Part shown: positions 13,501 to 28,500 of the stretch, in pieces
Position numbering within the stretch: the first letter of the stretch is position 1
How the letters are laid out: every line of letters starts with the position of its first letter
Translations under genes and position numbers: made by a program
Notes under the pieces: model-generated
The model's input: the letters and a program-made list of their open reading frames with translations, nothing else
What the model was told of the DNA's origin: nothing
Database searches by the model: none
NCBI GenBank assembly: GCA_914767715.1
Contig: OU612074.1
Span: 571,501-635,500, forward strand
Length of the DNA stretch: 64,000 nt
Source of the DNA: Membranipora membranacea
Taxonomy: Eukaryota; Bryozoa; Gymnolaemata; Cheilostomatida; Membraniporidae
Reading direction: 5' to 3'

Positions 13501-16500
13501 AAATTGATCGAGCTATTGACAAAAAACCTGGATTTTGGACAGTAAGTCAATGATAGCATCATTGCTTCTACACCTTCCAATGACGTTACGTTGCCCCACA
13601 ATTAAATGCCTCAATGCTTATTCTCCATATAGTGTCCCATCTAGGTTTATATTAAGTCTATGGGTCTGCCTTATTTTTCTCATTTAACCTAAAGTAGTCA
13701 TAAGTTAATGAAAGCTCGAACCTTTGACAGAATTAATGATAATCATCCTAGCTTACAGCTACTGCTGTTTTCATTCAAAGTATTTGACCAGCACTGTTTA
13801 CATCACTCTATAACTTGGTCAGCTTGATGACTCCTCATGATGAGATAGACTAATGATTACAATCATTATTAATATCAAGTTTTGTAATTATTGAGTCTCT
13901 CCTGATGATTTTGTTATATTCCTATTGATAGATTGATGAGCTGAATAGTGAATGTGATAAACTGAAGCAGGCAAACTCAGAACTACAGAGACAGAGAGAT
14001 AATCTGGAGGATGAGAAAGAAGATGTAAACAAAGACAAGGACAGACAAATCAAGGAGAATCAGCGCTGGTTAGTACACTACTCACTCACCTACTAATCAT
14101 CTCTACTCCCTACTTGTCTACTAATCTCTGTACTAATCAGCGAGCCAGCCTCTATAAATAAATTAGTCTGGCTCACTTGAAATTATGTGCTCCTTGACAC
14201 AGATGACTCAACTCTCAAAACAATTTCTGGCATTAATTTTTTGCATGACAATTAAAATTTACAAATATCATAAGTGAAATCCGTCAACTGGGTACTATCT
14301 GCCTAAATGAGACTTCTTCAGCTACTCTTCTTTGATAACCTGAATATATTGTATTTTTATTATGTTTGTATTTTATTTTTCATTGATTTTTTTTAGTATT
14401 TTATATAAATATTATGTTTGTTTTATATTTATATTTTATTAATATTATATTTTTATTTTCTCACACAGTCACAAGGTGATAGAGCAGATAGAGAATAAGA
14501 ACTCGTCTCTCAGAGAGGAGAACGTGGATGTGAAGGAGCAGCTGAACCGAGCTCTACTAGAGAAGGATTGTCTGAGGCAGGAGCAGGGAGAGACCGCCGA
14601 CGCTCTACAGAAGATAGAACTACAGAACGCCGAGCTAGAAGTGGAGATAAACCGTCTGAGATCAGAAGAGGCCTCACTCAGGGACTCACTGCTGAAGATG
14701 CAGGCTCTGAATGAGGGGCTCGGTCAGGATAAGATTGAGCTCAACAGGATAGTCATGCAGCTGGAGCAGGATAAGGGCGCTCTCGAGGTGAGAGTTAATT
14801 CTGCTCTTCTTTGGATGTCTGTAGATTTTCAACTTCTCTCTTGCTTGAACCTGAAATTGTTTTTGTACATTAAACTTGTTTAGCTTGTTTCTTGGCAACA
14901 CAGCCTACTAAATGATTTTTGTGTGAAGACCTGTGTATACTTAGCAGCTGAAGTAGACATCTATAAGAAAGAATGATGAGCTTGCTAAAATAACTCATAG
15001 TTTATATTTTTGAAACAAAAACTGAATAGATATGTGAGATAAATTTTAGTTGCCTAGAATATCAAAACAATCATTCAAGTACACAACAGCTTTATTTGGT
15101 TCTACAAAAAACTCTCTTGCATATGCGGACCGTTCAAACAAAACCATGCATAACATCATTAACCTGGTGCAGATTCGATATAAATGATGATAACATTACA
15201 TTCTAGATATTATGAAATAATTTAATACTTGTTATAATACAATAATACATAATAAAATGATATTTATTATTATGAACAGGGCGACAGACATGCTCTTGAG
15301 AATGAGAAGGCAGGAATTAGGGAGGAGCTACTCAGAGTAGAACAAGAAAAAATGGAACTAGAGACAGAGAAGGCGGGGCTTAATACTACTATAGAGATAT
15401 CAGAGAATAACATTGAGCAGCTCAAGACTGAGATCCAGTATCTTAGTAAGGAGAAGGCTGAGGTTACTGATCATCTCAACGCTGTAAGTACAGGTGCACT
15501 CAATTAAACATACGTCTGGAGTTGTCTCACTTCTAACTTCCTATTAAAATTACAATTTTCTTCAGTCCGATCCGACCAGTCAGTTTTTACTATATATTTA
15601 CTTGTAAGTAGGGTTTATAGGGCATGCTGTATCAAAATCCGGCCTTGGCATATTCAACTTGGGCGATGCGACACATTAGATTACATGATTTTCTGATGTT
15701 CTGATATTTATCAATAAATTGGTATCTAAAAACCTACAATGCTATCAGATATCCCCTACACTTTGTTATCATAGCTAGGTTTTAAAAATTTGAGGCATTT
15801 CGATTTAATCAACATGTTCTATTCATCTAATTAGACAATGCGACAGAAGAATTCTCTAGCGGAGGAGTTAGTGAACGCTCGACGAGAGACAGAGAAGACT
15901 AATGAGACGTGTGTGAGGATCGCTAAGGAGAAGGAGTTCCTGACTAAAGAGAAAGCTCAGCTTATTGTCGATCTCACGGCCAGCGAGAGGGAGAACAGGA
16001 TGCAGTCCGAGGTAAGAATTCTTATAGTTACCTGACTGTAAACACCTCTTGTGTGAATATATTCAATATTAACGAACAGGCTGAGAGTACGCCGCAATAC
16101 CTTAGAATGTTTAAGATGAGCTGCTTAGTAGTAACCTTGTGAAGTATCAGAAAGCAAATATAAGTTACTTAACTGAGTTGAAAACTTTTGATAATTATTG
16201 AAATATATCAGCTCTGTTAACCCCTTAACCTATCGGGGAGTTCAAACCTGCTGCCTTTATGTAGAAACCAAAGCAAACATCACTTGACAATTATATATTT
16301 TACCTGCTTTAGGTTATTGCTGGACTACGAAGTGATAAGGATGCGTTAGAGACGGCCCTGTATGAACAACAGCAGGTAAACAGTAATCTAGAGACAAGAA
16401 AAGAGCAGCTAGAGGGAGAAAATCAGGAGCTTATCGTCAAGAAGGAATCTCTGCAAAGTAAGCCTAAACATTTAACCTTAGATTATGACTGATTTCAATA

Positions 16501-19500
16501 AGAAAATTTGAAATCAATCATAATCTAAGGTTAATGTTTAATTTTCTGGTGTCTGAGTTTACAACTTCTATTCCATGTTCCATTGAGGCGTTACAGCTTA
16601 GAAACTTTGGTTGTGATACTTTTCAAGTCATGAAACTTTTCTAGGCCTCCTTTTGACTGTAGTCCTTTCTGATTGAGGATTCAATATAAAAGACTTGATA
16701 GTATTTTGTATCAATTAATTATGGTGAAACGCCTCATCATATTATTATACTATTATAGATGAGATAGCCGGCCTGAGAAATGACCTGCAGGCAGAGACAG
16801 ATAAGTTAGAGAAGACTAGAGATGGATTAAGCGAGCGTCTTCAGACTACAGAGAATGAATTGCAATCAGCTCTACAAGCTGAGAAGACTGCTCATGAGGA
16901 GGATGTGGAGAGACTGAGCAGAGAAAAGGTATGACAGGATATATATCTAAAAAATTCATAAAATTTAAAATAACTCATTTAAATCTTATTCACGGTGTAC
17001 TGATTTATTATCACCACTTGGCAGATAAGACATTTGTTTTATTATTCTATGATTTTGATGGAGTTTCACTTAATTTAAAATGCACTTTTCTTACACAATT
17101 GATCGTATCATTTTCATCATTATGATTTATCTAGCGATGGTGACTACACTTCACTGTGTTGCTGCTGTCCTAGGTTCTAAATTGTGAGCAGATCAACGTA
17201 ATAATCAGCCAATGGACATCAATCTCACAATATTATCTGCTGTCAATACTTACTGGATATTATTTAGAGTTGAAAACTTTTTAATCTGATAATCCTACTT
17301 TTCTCCCAACAACGGTTAACCTGCTTTATAAGCAATCAAACCAGTTACTCACCAGCCCCTCCTGACCGTGTGACTTTTCTTATCTCTAACAGGAGAATCA
17401 GAGAGCAGAGATGGAGGCGGAGAGAGATCAGATAATCTCACAGAACGATCTGGAGAAGGAAGAGATGCAGGAGAAGTCAGACAGAGAGAAGGAAGAGTTA
17501 GAACAAGAGCTGGCTTCTACTCAGAAAGATAGAGATGATAGTCTTATGTTCGCTGAGAACGAGAAACAACAGGTACAGTACACCTATAGATTTGTTCTGC
17601 TGTATTGATAATTTGCCATCATGACTTAGTTCTCATCTAGCTGATGACAGGGTTACATGAGGGGTCTTTCAATTAAAAAATAGCCAAATTCACAATCTGG
17701 TCACCTACTAGGGTATTGTATTTTGTATCCTAACTTCATCATTCCAATCCTATCTATCACGACCTAACATGTTTGAAGCGAGGTATTCCCATATAATTAA
17801 TAATAATAATAATATTAAGACAATGGGTATTCCCCTAGCTTTCAACAACAGCGGAAGGCCAAGGTTTTTTGCATTTAGTAATATTTGTATTCACTCTGGA
17901 TGACTTTTCTTGCAGGCTCTGTCTCTGATTGAACAAGAAAAGAGCAGCATCGCTGAGAAACTGTCTAATACTCAGCGTGACCTACATAATACTGAACTTG
18001 ACCTAGATAGAAGCCGTATGGAGGCAGCTACTAAGGGTGAACAAGACAAGTCCAGGTCAGTTATAGCTGTTATATATTTATACATATTCCAAGATGTGTT
18101 ATGATCATTAGTTATGTCCATATGAGTTACTTCTTCAAAATAACTGATGTTATTGGTCACCACTCAAAACCTGCAGAACAATAATATTTCATTAAACAAA
18201 AACTAATCTAACTAAAAATTTATTCTGCTGAAACTTTGACCACAATGACCAGCTCCCCAATGAACATCTCCTCTCACAGTGACAAGTTGTGTACATATTT
18301 CTGTTGTTGTGTAAATTGTCACTAGTTGTAATTTGATCACTTTGAGTCGATGAACATTAATATTAAATATTCTTCCTTTTTACAGCATTGCTAACCTTGA
18401 GTTGGAACTAAAGAAGTTCAGAAATCAGTTTGAGGAGACGAGCGACGCTCACGAGAAGGAGCTGAAAAATCTCAATAATCAGATTACTGACCTGAACAGA
18501 CAGAAAGAAGTCGCCCTCAGAGAGGTGAACATGTCTATATCTCACTGACTTCGGAATTTTCTAGCACAGCTCCAGTGTCTTTTTTAGGCTAAGTTATGAT
18601 ACTTGGACCATAATTGGATGTAAGACTTCTGTCAACTACCAAGTGAAAGTCTTCCTGCGAATTATATGGGAATAAAAAGGATAAAAATGATGTATGAGAA
18701 GCGGATATCTCCATTCCGCTAGATGAAATCAGCAACGCATGAAACCTGCGTTCGCCCTACCTTTTATGAGCTTCTATAGTTGGTGATATTTTATTTCATA
18801 CAGGTAGCAGAACTGAAGGTTCAGCTGAAGATGACCGAGGAGACGAGAGATGTGATCAGACGAGATCTCATAGAAGCTAACAGGAAGATCAGAGAAGGTA
18901 TGAGAATAGTCATGATTCAGAAAATTTTTTGTTTCACTTTAATTGGCAGTCTTTTTCATTCCGGTAGCGGAATGTTTTCTGATTAGTGCCGAAAAATAGA
19001 GGAAAATATAAAAAGAGAATGAAATAAGTCAAAAAGAAGATAAAGAGATAAGAGATAAGAGATAAATTATCTTTTAGAAGAAAAATCAAACGAAAATAAT
19101 AATGATATTTCCGTTATAGTAATGTGCAGAGTCAAAGATTGTTAACCATTCATCAGTCTTTGCCGCCATGACTGAGGTCTAGGCTGTGATGGGATATAAT
19201 TTCTTACGGAGTCAAAATATAGACTCATTTTGCAACTCAAATTAACCAGAAGAGTACCATAAATGTTTTTATTTGCTGGATTTTTGCACATCTTGAAAAG
19301 CATCAGAAATAGCCATAGTAGTCCATCAACTGCAACTTAAAGTGGCAGAAAACCCCAAAAGTTATATTTTGATTTTGGATGCGTAATGATGTACTCTTTC
19401 TAAATTTGAATGTTATAAATAAATTTCAAATTTGAAAATTTTAATTATTTCAATTACAAACTCTCTTCCACCATTTTTTTCAGTAACATAAATACCCGTA

Positions 19501-22500
19501 CTCTCAAAATAAATATATTACTGGAAAAAAAATGATCTATAAAATAATTTGTTTTTAGAATTCAAGCAGTTATCATTTTTTGTGTTAATCTTAATATATA
19601 AACAGTCATCCCAGTTACAGAATCATGTACAAAACAATATTATTGTTTTCAATAACAAGAGATTATAATAGGTTCTCAACTTAATTCAGTTATTGCAGCC
19701 ATGGGGTGGAGGGGCTACTGACTGCCCTGTGGTGCAGATCCAAAGCTTATACTTTGCATATCTATTGTTAAGTATGTTGCCTACTGGTGAATGTCAATTG
19801 CATCTTGATACGTATTTAGTGGTGCCAGGGTTGTCTTCTACTTTAAGGACTCACTGAAAAAATATAGCTAGGTATTGTGATAGACACAATCGGATCTGTT
19901 GAGGTTTAATCTCTGCTTGTCTCGTTTCACATGTGATATTTATACATCTCTCTTGTTGCAGCCGATGAGAATATCGAGCTGCAGCACAAACATGTGTTTG
20001 ATCTGAAGCGTAACGTAAACGACGAGATCCGAGAGAAAGAGGCTGTCGCTAAAACCGCTCAGGAGCTGAGGAACAAGGTCAAGGCCACGGAGGCCGAGAA
20101 GGTCGACCTGAGCAGAAATATACAAGAGCTCAGGCAGAGAGTGTCTAGTGAGTTAATTTGGTGATGATATTATGGTCTTCTGTCTGTTTTAGCATAAATG
20201 CATAAACTGAAGGCTGTTAGAAACCGGATCCTGATTTGTTCTGATGATGCACACTACCCCATCTGTCTGATTTTTATCATGCTCACATTTATTTGGGTTA
20301 TGCTAAGTTTGTGACAAAGGAACCAGGATGACAAGGTTTTAAGAATAGTTATTTACTCTAAGTACCTTTTTACACTGAGTAGAACTTTTAGATGATACAC
20401 TTGGAGCGAACATTAAGGACTAGTTATCCATACCCACACTGTATTACTGTTAATGTTATCATTGGTATCTATGTTTAGTTTTGGAGGAGCAGAAGCTCGG
20501 TATACAGAAGGAATCGTCAGAGTTACGTAACACTCTGAGAGAAGTAGAGAAGGCCAGATTAGACGCCAGAAGAGAACTACAGGAACTCAGACGTCAGGTA
20601 ATATTCTCACTGGGCTTAGCTCTGTCACTGATAGGTTGAACTATTGTCTTGAGTGTAATTGTTTTCATGATCAGTTTCAAGTTCTTAATCAGGTTCAGAT
20701 CAGGTTCTTAATACCAGTATCGAGTTCATTCCAACACTGCATGGCAAAAACCTCAATGTTCATCAAATAAATTGCAAGTGATCAAAATGGTCATTGTTGG
20801 TAGCTCAAAACAAATGCCATAGATCCACCTTAGACCCACCTAAGGCTCACCTTTGTCTCCCCCGTTCTCATATACAGATTAAGATGTTAGATGGAGAGAA
20901 GACTAAGTTATGTACAGAAGTAAACGATCTGCAGACTCGAGTAGCCAGAGATGAGGAGAGAGAAGAGGATAACAGGAAGGAGAACTTCGGACTCAAACAA
21001 AAGGTCGGTAAACATCGGACTACAAGCAGGTGTACGAAATGACATGTCACTAATTTGGTCATCACATATTCAAATGTTTGCAGATTTTTCTGAAAGCCCA
21101 AGTCATTCTGAGAATATGTTATTTGGATTTATTGATTTACTGAACTAGTTAAGTTTGGGTTTCATAGACATTGTCTATGGTGGTTTTTTTATATCTGCCT
21201 GCTTGGTAAGAATCAACAATTGGAATTATTTGAGGGCAGCGCCCGATAGGATACATCTAAGCAAGTTCGTGAGGAACAATTATACGGCTATCTTCCTCAT
21301 ACCAAGGAGTTAGAGACTCTAACTCTGAGTCTCTAGCTCCTTGCTCATACGTAATTTACAGTTTTTACAGGCCTGTAAATCTCATAAATACCATATTGGA
21401 TTCCTATTTGTATTATTCCTAATACAACTAACAACTTAGTAATAAAACATCCTTAGTCACCATGTGTATTATTTGCTGTCACAGGTGGTAGAGACAGAGG
21501 CATCACGAGAAGCGTTACGTAAGGAGTTATCTAATCAGCAGAGACGTCTGGCAGAGTTTGAGGATCAGGCTCGAGGTGTAGAGAAGGATCTCAAGCTAGC
21601 TCTGGATGAGAGTAGATGTTCAGAGAGAAGACTGGATGATAACAGGAAGAACCTGGAGATCCAGCTCGATAACACTAACGCTGAACTACAGGTCAGAATA
21701 ACTTACAGTTGAGACTGGCCAGATGTTGCTGTTACCAGTTGCTCACCACAATGAGACTGGGGGACAGCTCAATAAGCACTAGCGATATTCCTTTTCTTCT
21801 GTTGACTGCTTACTGACTAAAACTGATCTTTGATCCTCTTATGCTGATTTACAGGAGTGTAAGCTGGCGCTGAATGGTTCAGAGGGTCGTGTAGAAGCTC
21901 TCGAGTCTCAGCTAGCTAGACTGGAGGGACACAGGAGAGATCTGGAGTATAAACTAGCCAGTATTCACTCCTCACTCAGACGTAGCATAGGCTTCAGACA
22001 GGATAACTATGTAGATGGGAGGAGTCTACGTCCCCGCAGTACCAGCCCAAGCAGGCGTAGACCTCAGTCTCCAGCTAAAGGTAACTCAAAGTATACATCA
22101 AAGATTTTATAAAACAATAGTTTTTCTATAGAGTCAATTCTAGGCCTTCTGAGGTTGCTGCATATTTTACTTCTTGACTCAGGGCTGACTGTAATATACA
22201 CCTTTATCCTGCTGTTGAATTAGATAGTGTGTGTTGCTAAATTAGATTCCTACTACTTTGGAGATAAGTCACAGTACAAATGATAGATTAAAATCTCTCA
22301 GACCACTACTAGCCCTCAAACAAATATAAATTTTATCAGAACCAAGGCACAAAACTGAGGAAGACACGACAACAGCTGAAAGCTCATGTAAGCCATCAGA
22401 TTTCAGACACACACACTATCCCTCATAGTCCTAACCCTAGTCCTCTATATAATGCTTTTTTACTCACAGCGTAGAGTCACGAATCATGATTTTCGTATTT

Positions 22501-25500
22501 TGTTACCGTATTGATTCATTATTGTACTAGTTACGTTACTCATCCTGTAAATAATGAATATTGTCAGAATACGCACCGCAATTTCTTACATTTCACAATT
22601 TTTCACAGCATTTTTCTGCCACATCTTTCCCAAAAAAGTTTATGTACTTCCGATTAACCAATTTATATTTGATCACCACAGCTATAAATCCGACCATTGC
22701 TCATAAAGAAAGAAGTGATCCTAGTTTTTTGGTTGTTAATTCATCACTCTTCTTCAAAGGGCAGCCTAATTCATAACTATTTGTACAGCAGCACTCAACC
22801 CAATGAGGGTGTTAACTGTTTGAACATCTAGTTTTAAACTGCTGCCGCAATATCTATCTCCAACAAATCTCTATATTAGCGCTCATTACACATCTAATTT
22901 TCTATTCACAGGTTTTGACAACACTTATGCCACAACAACTGATGGCCGCGGTTCACCGATTCCTCGTACCGGCTCTCCTGACCGTACCAGATCTCGCTCC
23001 ACATCTCCTGTCCGCCGCACTCTGTCTCCGAGCCGAGCTGCTCTCGACGAATCAGCTTCAACTGCTGCCGACCTTGACCCTGAGGCTGTGAGGATCGCTC
23101 TGAGAGAGTACGTCACTCTGATGGCTAACACTGAGAGGGAGAGAGACGACGCTATCGCTCAGGTAAGACTGCTGAGGGATCCCAGGGCGGGAAAACAACA
23201 TTCAGTGGAGTTAAAATGTTGTGTGTTTCTTGTCAAGTTGTAATGTATAATGCAGGTTGTATTTCAATCTAATGCAATAGGTACCCCGCCATGCAACGAT
23301 ATGTTCAAACCATTTTTGGCTGGCACATAATCCATGCTGTTACAACAATGTTGACCCAATTGAAATGAAGTAAAGGGCCTAACTCCAAGGTCGATACACC
23401 TCGGTTGAAGAATTTAAACAACAGTATATAAAAAGTGCGCCTTGATAACTTTAAAAATTGAATTAATCCAACCAAAGGACCGATAATCAGCCATGTTCAT
23501 TGACATGAGTGTTTCAATACACTTTTTGTGTCAACAGCAGCGTTTGAACAATACTTGTAAGGTTGACAGCACTGCTATGGTAATTGGTCCAAACAGTGTG
23601 TTACTCTGATTATGAATCTGTACTGAGTCGGGCAGTTGATCGTAGCTTTCCTACAGCCGAACCAACAAAGTTGATATAATGGCTCAGTTTGCCGATCCAT
23701 ATTATTTACATTACTATTTACCTGCTGTGTGCGCTAACTCATCATCTGGTTATTGTCAGTGCTGTCTCAAGGTAAGAGGTCTACTCTAAAACTTAGCCTT
23801 CCCCAACATATGAGCTGTAACAGCAGTGTATGTGGTGATAGCTGGTTCAGGGTAAAGTTAATTCGCTCGAGGCATCACTCACTCAGTCTTTTAAAGGTTG
23901 TATTGAGTTTTGTAGGCAGCCGTGGCTGTTTCCAAAACTGCTTTCCTAAAGTATAACAATGAAAAAGATGCATGTATATTTTCAGCTCAGGCTTTTGGTA
24001 ATCCTAACATTTTCTGAAACCTTATTTTTGTATCCCCAGAAGAGACAACTGACTCTAGATATAATTTTGGGTAAAGACTGTGATCGTGGTTTTGTTGATT
24101 CACCGCTGTGTTTAAGGTCAGGTTTTCTTGAGTCACTCTATTATATGCATGCTGTCTGTATGCTGATGAGTTTTCTCCCACTCCTGCCAGTGATGCATGA
24201 ACAAACTGCCTGATTTGGTGATGCTGTCCCACGAAAGGATGTTTGGGTTTCTTTGTTTGCCTCTCAAAAACCTGAGACTGGGAATATGTTGAGGTTCGAT
24301 CTCTGGGAAGCCCACTCTCATTATTAAGACCCTACCAACCAGGTGTCTTGTCTATTTGGTGACAACTGCGAAATGGGGATTGAGCATATGAGATTTGCCA
24401 CTGACTCGTAAAACTGCCATTTGTTGAAGGCTCTCAATATTCCACAACCCCCTACTTCCTCATCACAGATTACATTCTTGTCATTCTTACTTCACATTCA
24501 AAGTATATTTTCTTACCTTCTTACAGGTGAGAAGCCTGAATGCGCAGTTAGCTGAGACATCAGATGAGAGGAGTAGAGTAGAGGATAGACTGAACACTCT
24601 CACTAAGTCTATGACTGAAGTCGAGGAGGATAAGAGAGGACTAGGTATGATAGAGCTGTGTACATAAGATAAGGGAATTGTTTTCTTTTTATCAAAGAGA
24701 AAAAATTCCAAGACTCCCCATTGATTGTCTTTGTGAGAATAATAACTGTCGGAAATGCTGCATCCTTATTTTCCCATGTCCAAAGTGGCAACTGGTTGAT
24801 CTCACTTGTACATGCCCATACAAAATTTGACTTGTGTTACATGGATGTCCTCAATACCAATACTAAATCAGCTGAAATAATAGTGGTTTATATAAATAGA
24901 CATTGTAAACACAGTATTTTTGTCCCTATAATAGATGGCAGATTCGCGAGCGCTCAGACAGCCCTGATGTTACAGGAGGAGACAATCCGACGTAACGAGA
25001 GAGAGAGGAAGATCATGACAGATAAGCTGACTAACCTGGAGAGAACTCTGAACTCTACTGATACTGAGAAGAAACAACTCCAGGATCGCGTCGTCAAACT
25101 CAAAAATGTAAGATTGCTGTCGTGTGTGCATCATATCACGCCTCCTCATTTTGTTTCTGTTAGCCGATTACAACTTTTCTCTGAAATGCGGTAGGTTGAC
25201 GTAGTTTGTAAATGTAAACAATATCTACACAATGTTATCATTTTGGGAGTCCCGGACATGTCACATGTTTAGTGAAAAGGTGACTAAAATGAAGCTTAGC
25301 AAGGATGAGTTATTTCAATCAGTTTCACTTTTTCAAAATGTCTAAATTTCATTTTGGTTGTGTAGTTTCCCGGTTTTAGCATGCTTGTATTTTTGTATTG
25401 GAATGAACTTTGAACTTTCCTACTGTTTAGCGCCTTGCAGGCACCTCGTCTTCGTCACGTTTACATAGATCATCAAAGGTAGGCGGGTACTAGAAAGCTT

Positions 25501-28500
25501 GTCTTGTGATTGGTTGAAACAATTGGGAAAAGGACATAATTAATTCAAAAAATAATTTTTTGATTAGCTGTTATTAATTAGGTTACAGATATGATCAATC
25601 CTGAGCTCACTTCGATTCAATATTTGTAAATTGGGTCTGATGTGAAATTCAATCAAGTTTTGATAAGTTGTATGTCATCTGCTTTTACTATTGCTTTATT
25701 CAGCACACAACGTACCAAGTACCAACCTCGCAAACTTCCATATCTGCATGCCTAGATTTTGTATCTGTGGGTCCACAGAACCCAATCCATCGTAGCCCTG
25801 GCTGTTATCATGTGCAGATATAGTAATCCACAATGAGAACAGTCATAGATTCATTCCTGTGATGTTATTTTGAAGTCTGTAGTGTCTCGTCAGATTGTAA
25901 GGTTATTCTCTCTAGCATGGCTTATTGTCGGCTGATATCATCGCTTCATGCACTAGTCAGACTCTTCTCACTGTTAGTAGAAAATATCCAAGGTCATTTA
26001 TCTCAACGGAAGATTTCAACTACAAATGACACAGTATTCTTAAAAGACTAGTTTAGCCCAACATCAATCGGGAGCGTGCGACGGGGACAATAATCAAACC
26101 CTGATTTTCCATGTAGATCATACTTACTCCATACTAATCGATGTTAAATACCCAACGAGAATTTTATCCCCAACCAACAATAAAGAAGCGTGTTATATCT
26201 TATTTAAAAAGCTGAGTTATGAGTTAAATATTACATCTCAGTCTGTATTTCACATTAACATAAATTTGGACTCTGTGCACGCAGGATAACACCAAAATGG
26301 AGGAGGATAAGAAGGCATTGAGGTCTTCACTAGAAGATGCAGAGAACAGGTGCACTAAACTAGAACTAACTAAGAGAGCATTGGAGGGAGATATGCAGAG
26401 AACTAAACTTGTCCTGACTGACAAAGATACCGAGATTCAGGTAAGATACACAGAATCTAATGAATGACCTTTATAAATATTGGTGCTTCGGCAGCTCAAA
26501 ATGGGCAGATTTCGGAACACTTGGATAAAAATGATAATGCAAGAGCCATGAAACCTGTCATTGGTACAATGGCTTTCTCAATTGTATGTGTTGTCGCCAA
26601 AATATAGGATTTCATTGCATTGGTCTGTAATGTGTACTCTGTACCTCAAACTTGGTCATAGCTTACTAGACATTCTGTACATGCTTATAGATCTTCTTCC
26701 TTCTCTATATGTATTATATCTTCAGGTATTGAATGAGAGGATTGAGAACTTAGCCAGACAGACACAAGAGATGGAAGGCAGAAATCAGAGTCTACAGCTT
26801 ACTGTGGATAGACTCTCTCTTACATTGGCTAAAACTGAAGAGGAAGAAGCCAATCAGAAGGTAGGTCCCGGATAAACAAACCAATCAGCTACCATTCTCA
26901 CCTCCATTTGAGAGACTCTCTACAAACTTCAGTTTCCCTGAGAGGGTCCATTTTGATTACTGTTCAAATTGTTCTTTTGTTTACTGGACACAGGGACTGA
27001 GGAAAGACCCCTGCTCCATACTGTAGGCCCACTGGATTTTATTCTATAATCAGCTTACCAATAGAGGAAAAGTAACATCATAGGAATCCAATTGTCAGCA
27101 ACTCAAAACATAGTCCTTATGTATTATTATGGTACTTACTGCTGGCTCAATATTTTGACATACCGTAAGGTCGCGTATTGTAACCACGTGGCTTGTTGGT
27201 GAACAGGCCTAGATTAATTTAGGAAACAAAACACAGATTTTAGCCATATCACACCAGCAAGCCCACTGTCATTTAACCACAATATCTAGCCGCCCAGGCA
27301 ATATAATGATCAAGAAATGTGCACACTATGTGTTACATGCTAATGCCCTCCTACCACACTGCACAAACCTGACCACTGCCCACAGCTGTCCTACTTACTT
27401 CTTCAAAACAAAACATTATGATACATTTCTGTCTGCCATAAGCATTGCATCGACTGGTTGGAGAAGAAGAATGCTGATTGGTTAACTATTGGTCAGATCG
27501 TTTCTAATTGGATTATAATCTTATGTAGGTGTAACGAGGCAACAACTGCTTGACCTTGGTCAAGCAGTTGTTACCTCGTTACACCTACATAAAATTATCA
27601 TACATTGAGCTCTCCAATTTTATACGTCTCTTCTGAGGTCGGATATTGTTAATAAAAATAAGAGATATATAGTCGATGCTAGCATGTTACAACTGAGTGA
27701 GTATGTATGTTCACTCAAGGAGTAAAATACTTTTACTCCTTGGTTCACTCATTAGCCGCCTGCCTATAGAATTTGGAAACAATGCCCTTATTATAACCGC
27801 GGTATGCTTGACTAAGTTTTAACCACTCATGGACATTAACCATGCGGCTACAATACGCGACTTTACGGTAATACCTTTTACATTTTTAGGACCGAGTACA
27901 GAATCTGAACATGTCCCTGTCAGAGAGCACAGCTACCATCTCAGAACTTCAGGAGAGAATCCAGCAGCTACAGAGGGCTCTGACCAGTTCAGAACATGAT
28001 AGGAGAGTTCTACAAGAGAGGCTCGATACTACCAGGTAACATAATATCTTATATAAATTATATATACATAAGGTTCATGTGTGTGCATATATATATATAT
28101 ACACACATTTGTGCAATAAAGTGTCATATATTATATATCCCACTATTGGTACCCATAAAAACCCTGGACATATATCTGAATGACTCAAATGGCAAATATT
28201 TGCATTGGAGTTGTCTGACCATGTCAGGCTATTTTATCTACCATTAAGTACTATTGGGTTAAGGATGCCCAACATGAGGATTTATGACATGGTTTTTTGT
28301 AGGTCATATAAAATGACTCCTTATTTTTGAGTGACACTTAGTTGGGGCCAAATACACACAGATGACACTTAAAAGCACAGATTTGAATCTATGTGTATAT
28401 ATATATATATATGATTGGTTATACATATGTTATACATCTTTAACTGACACTGATTTACGTATGGTATTTTTGGAACAGAAGACAATGCTAATGCTCGGTG

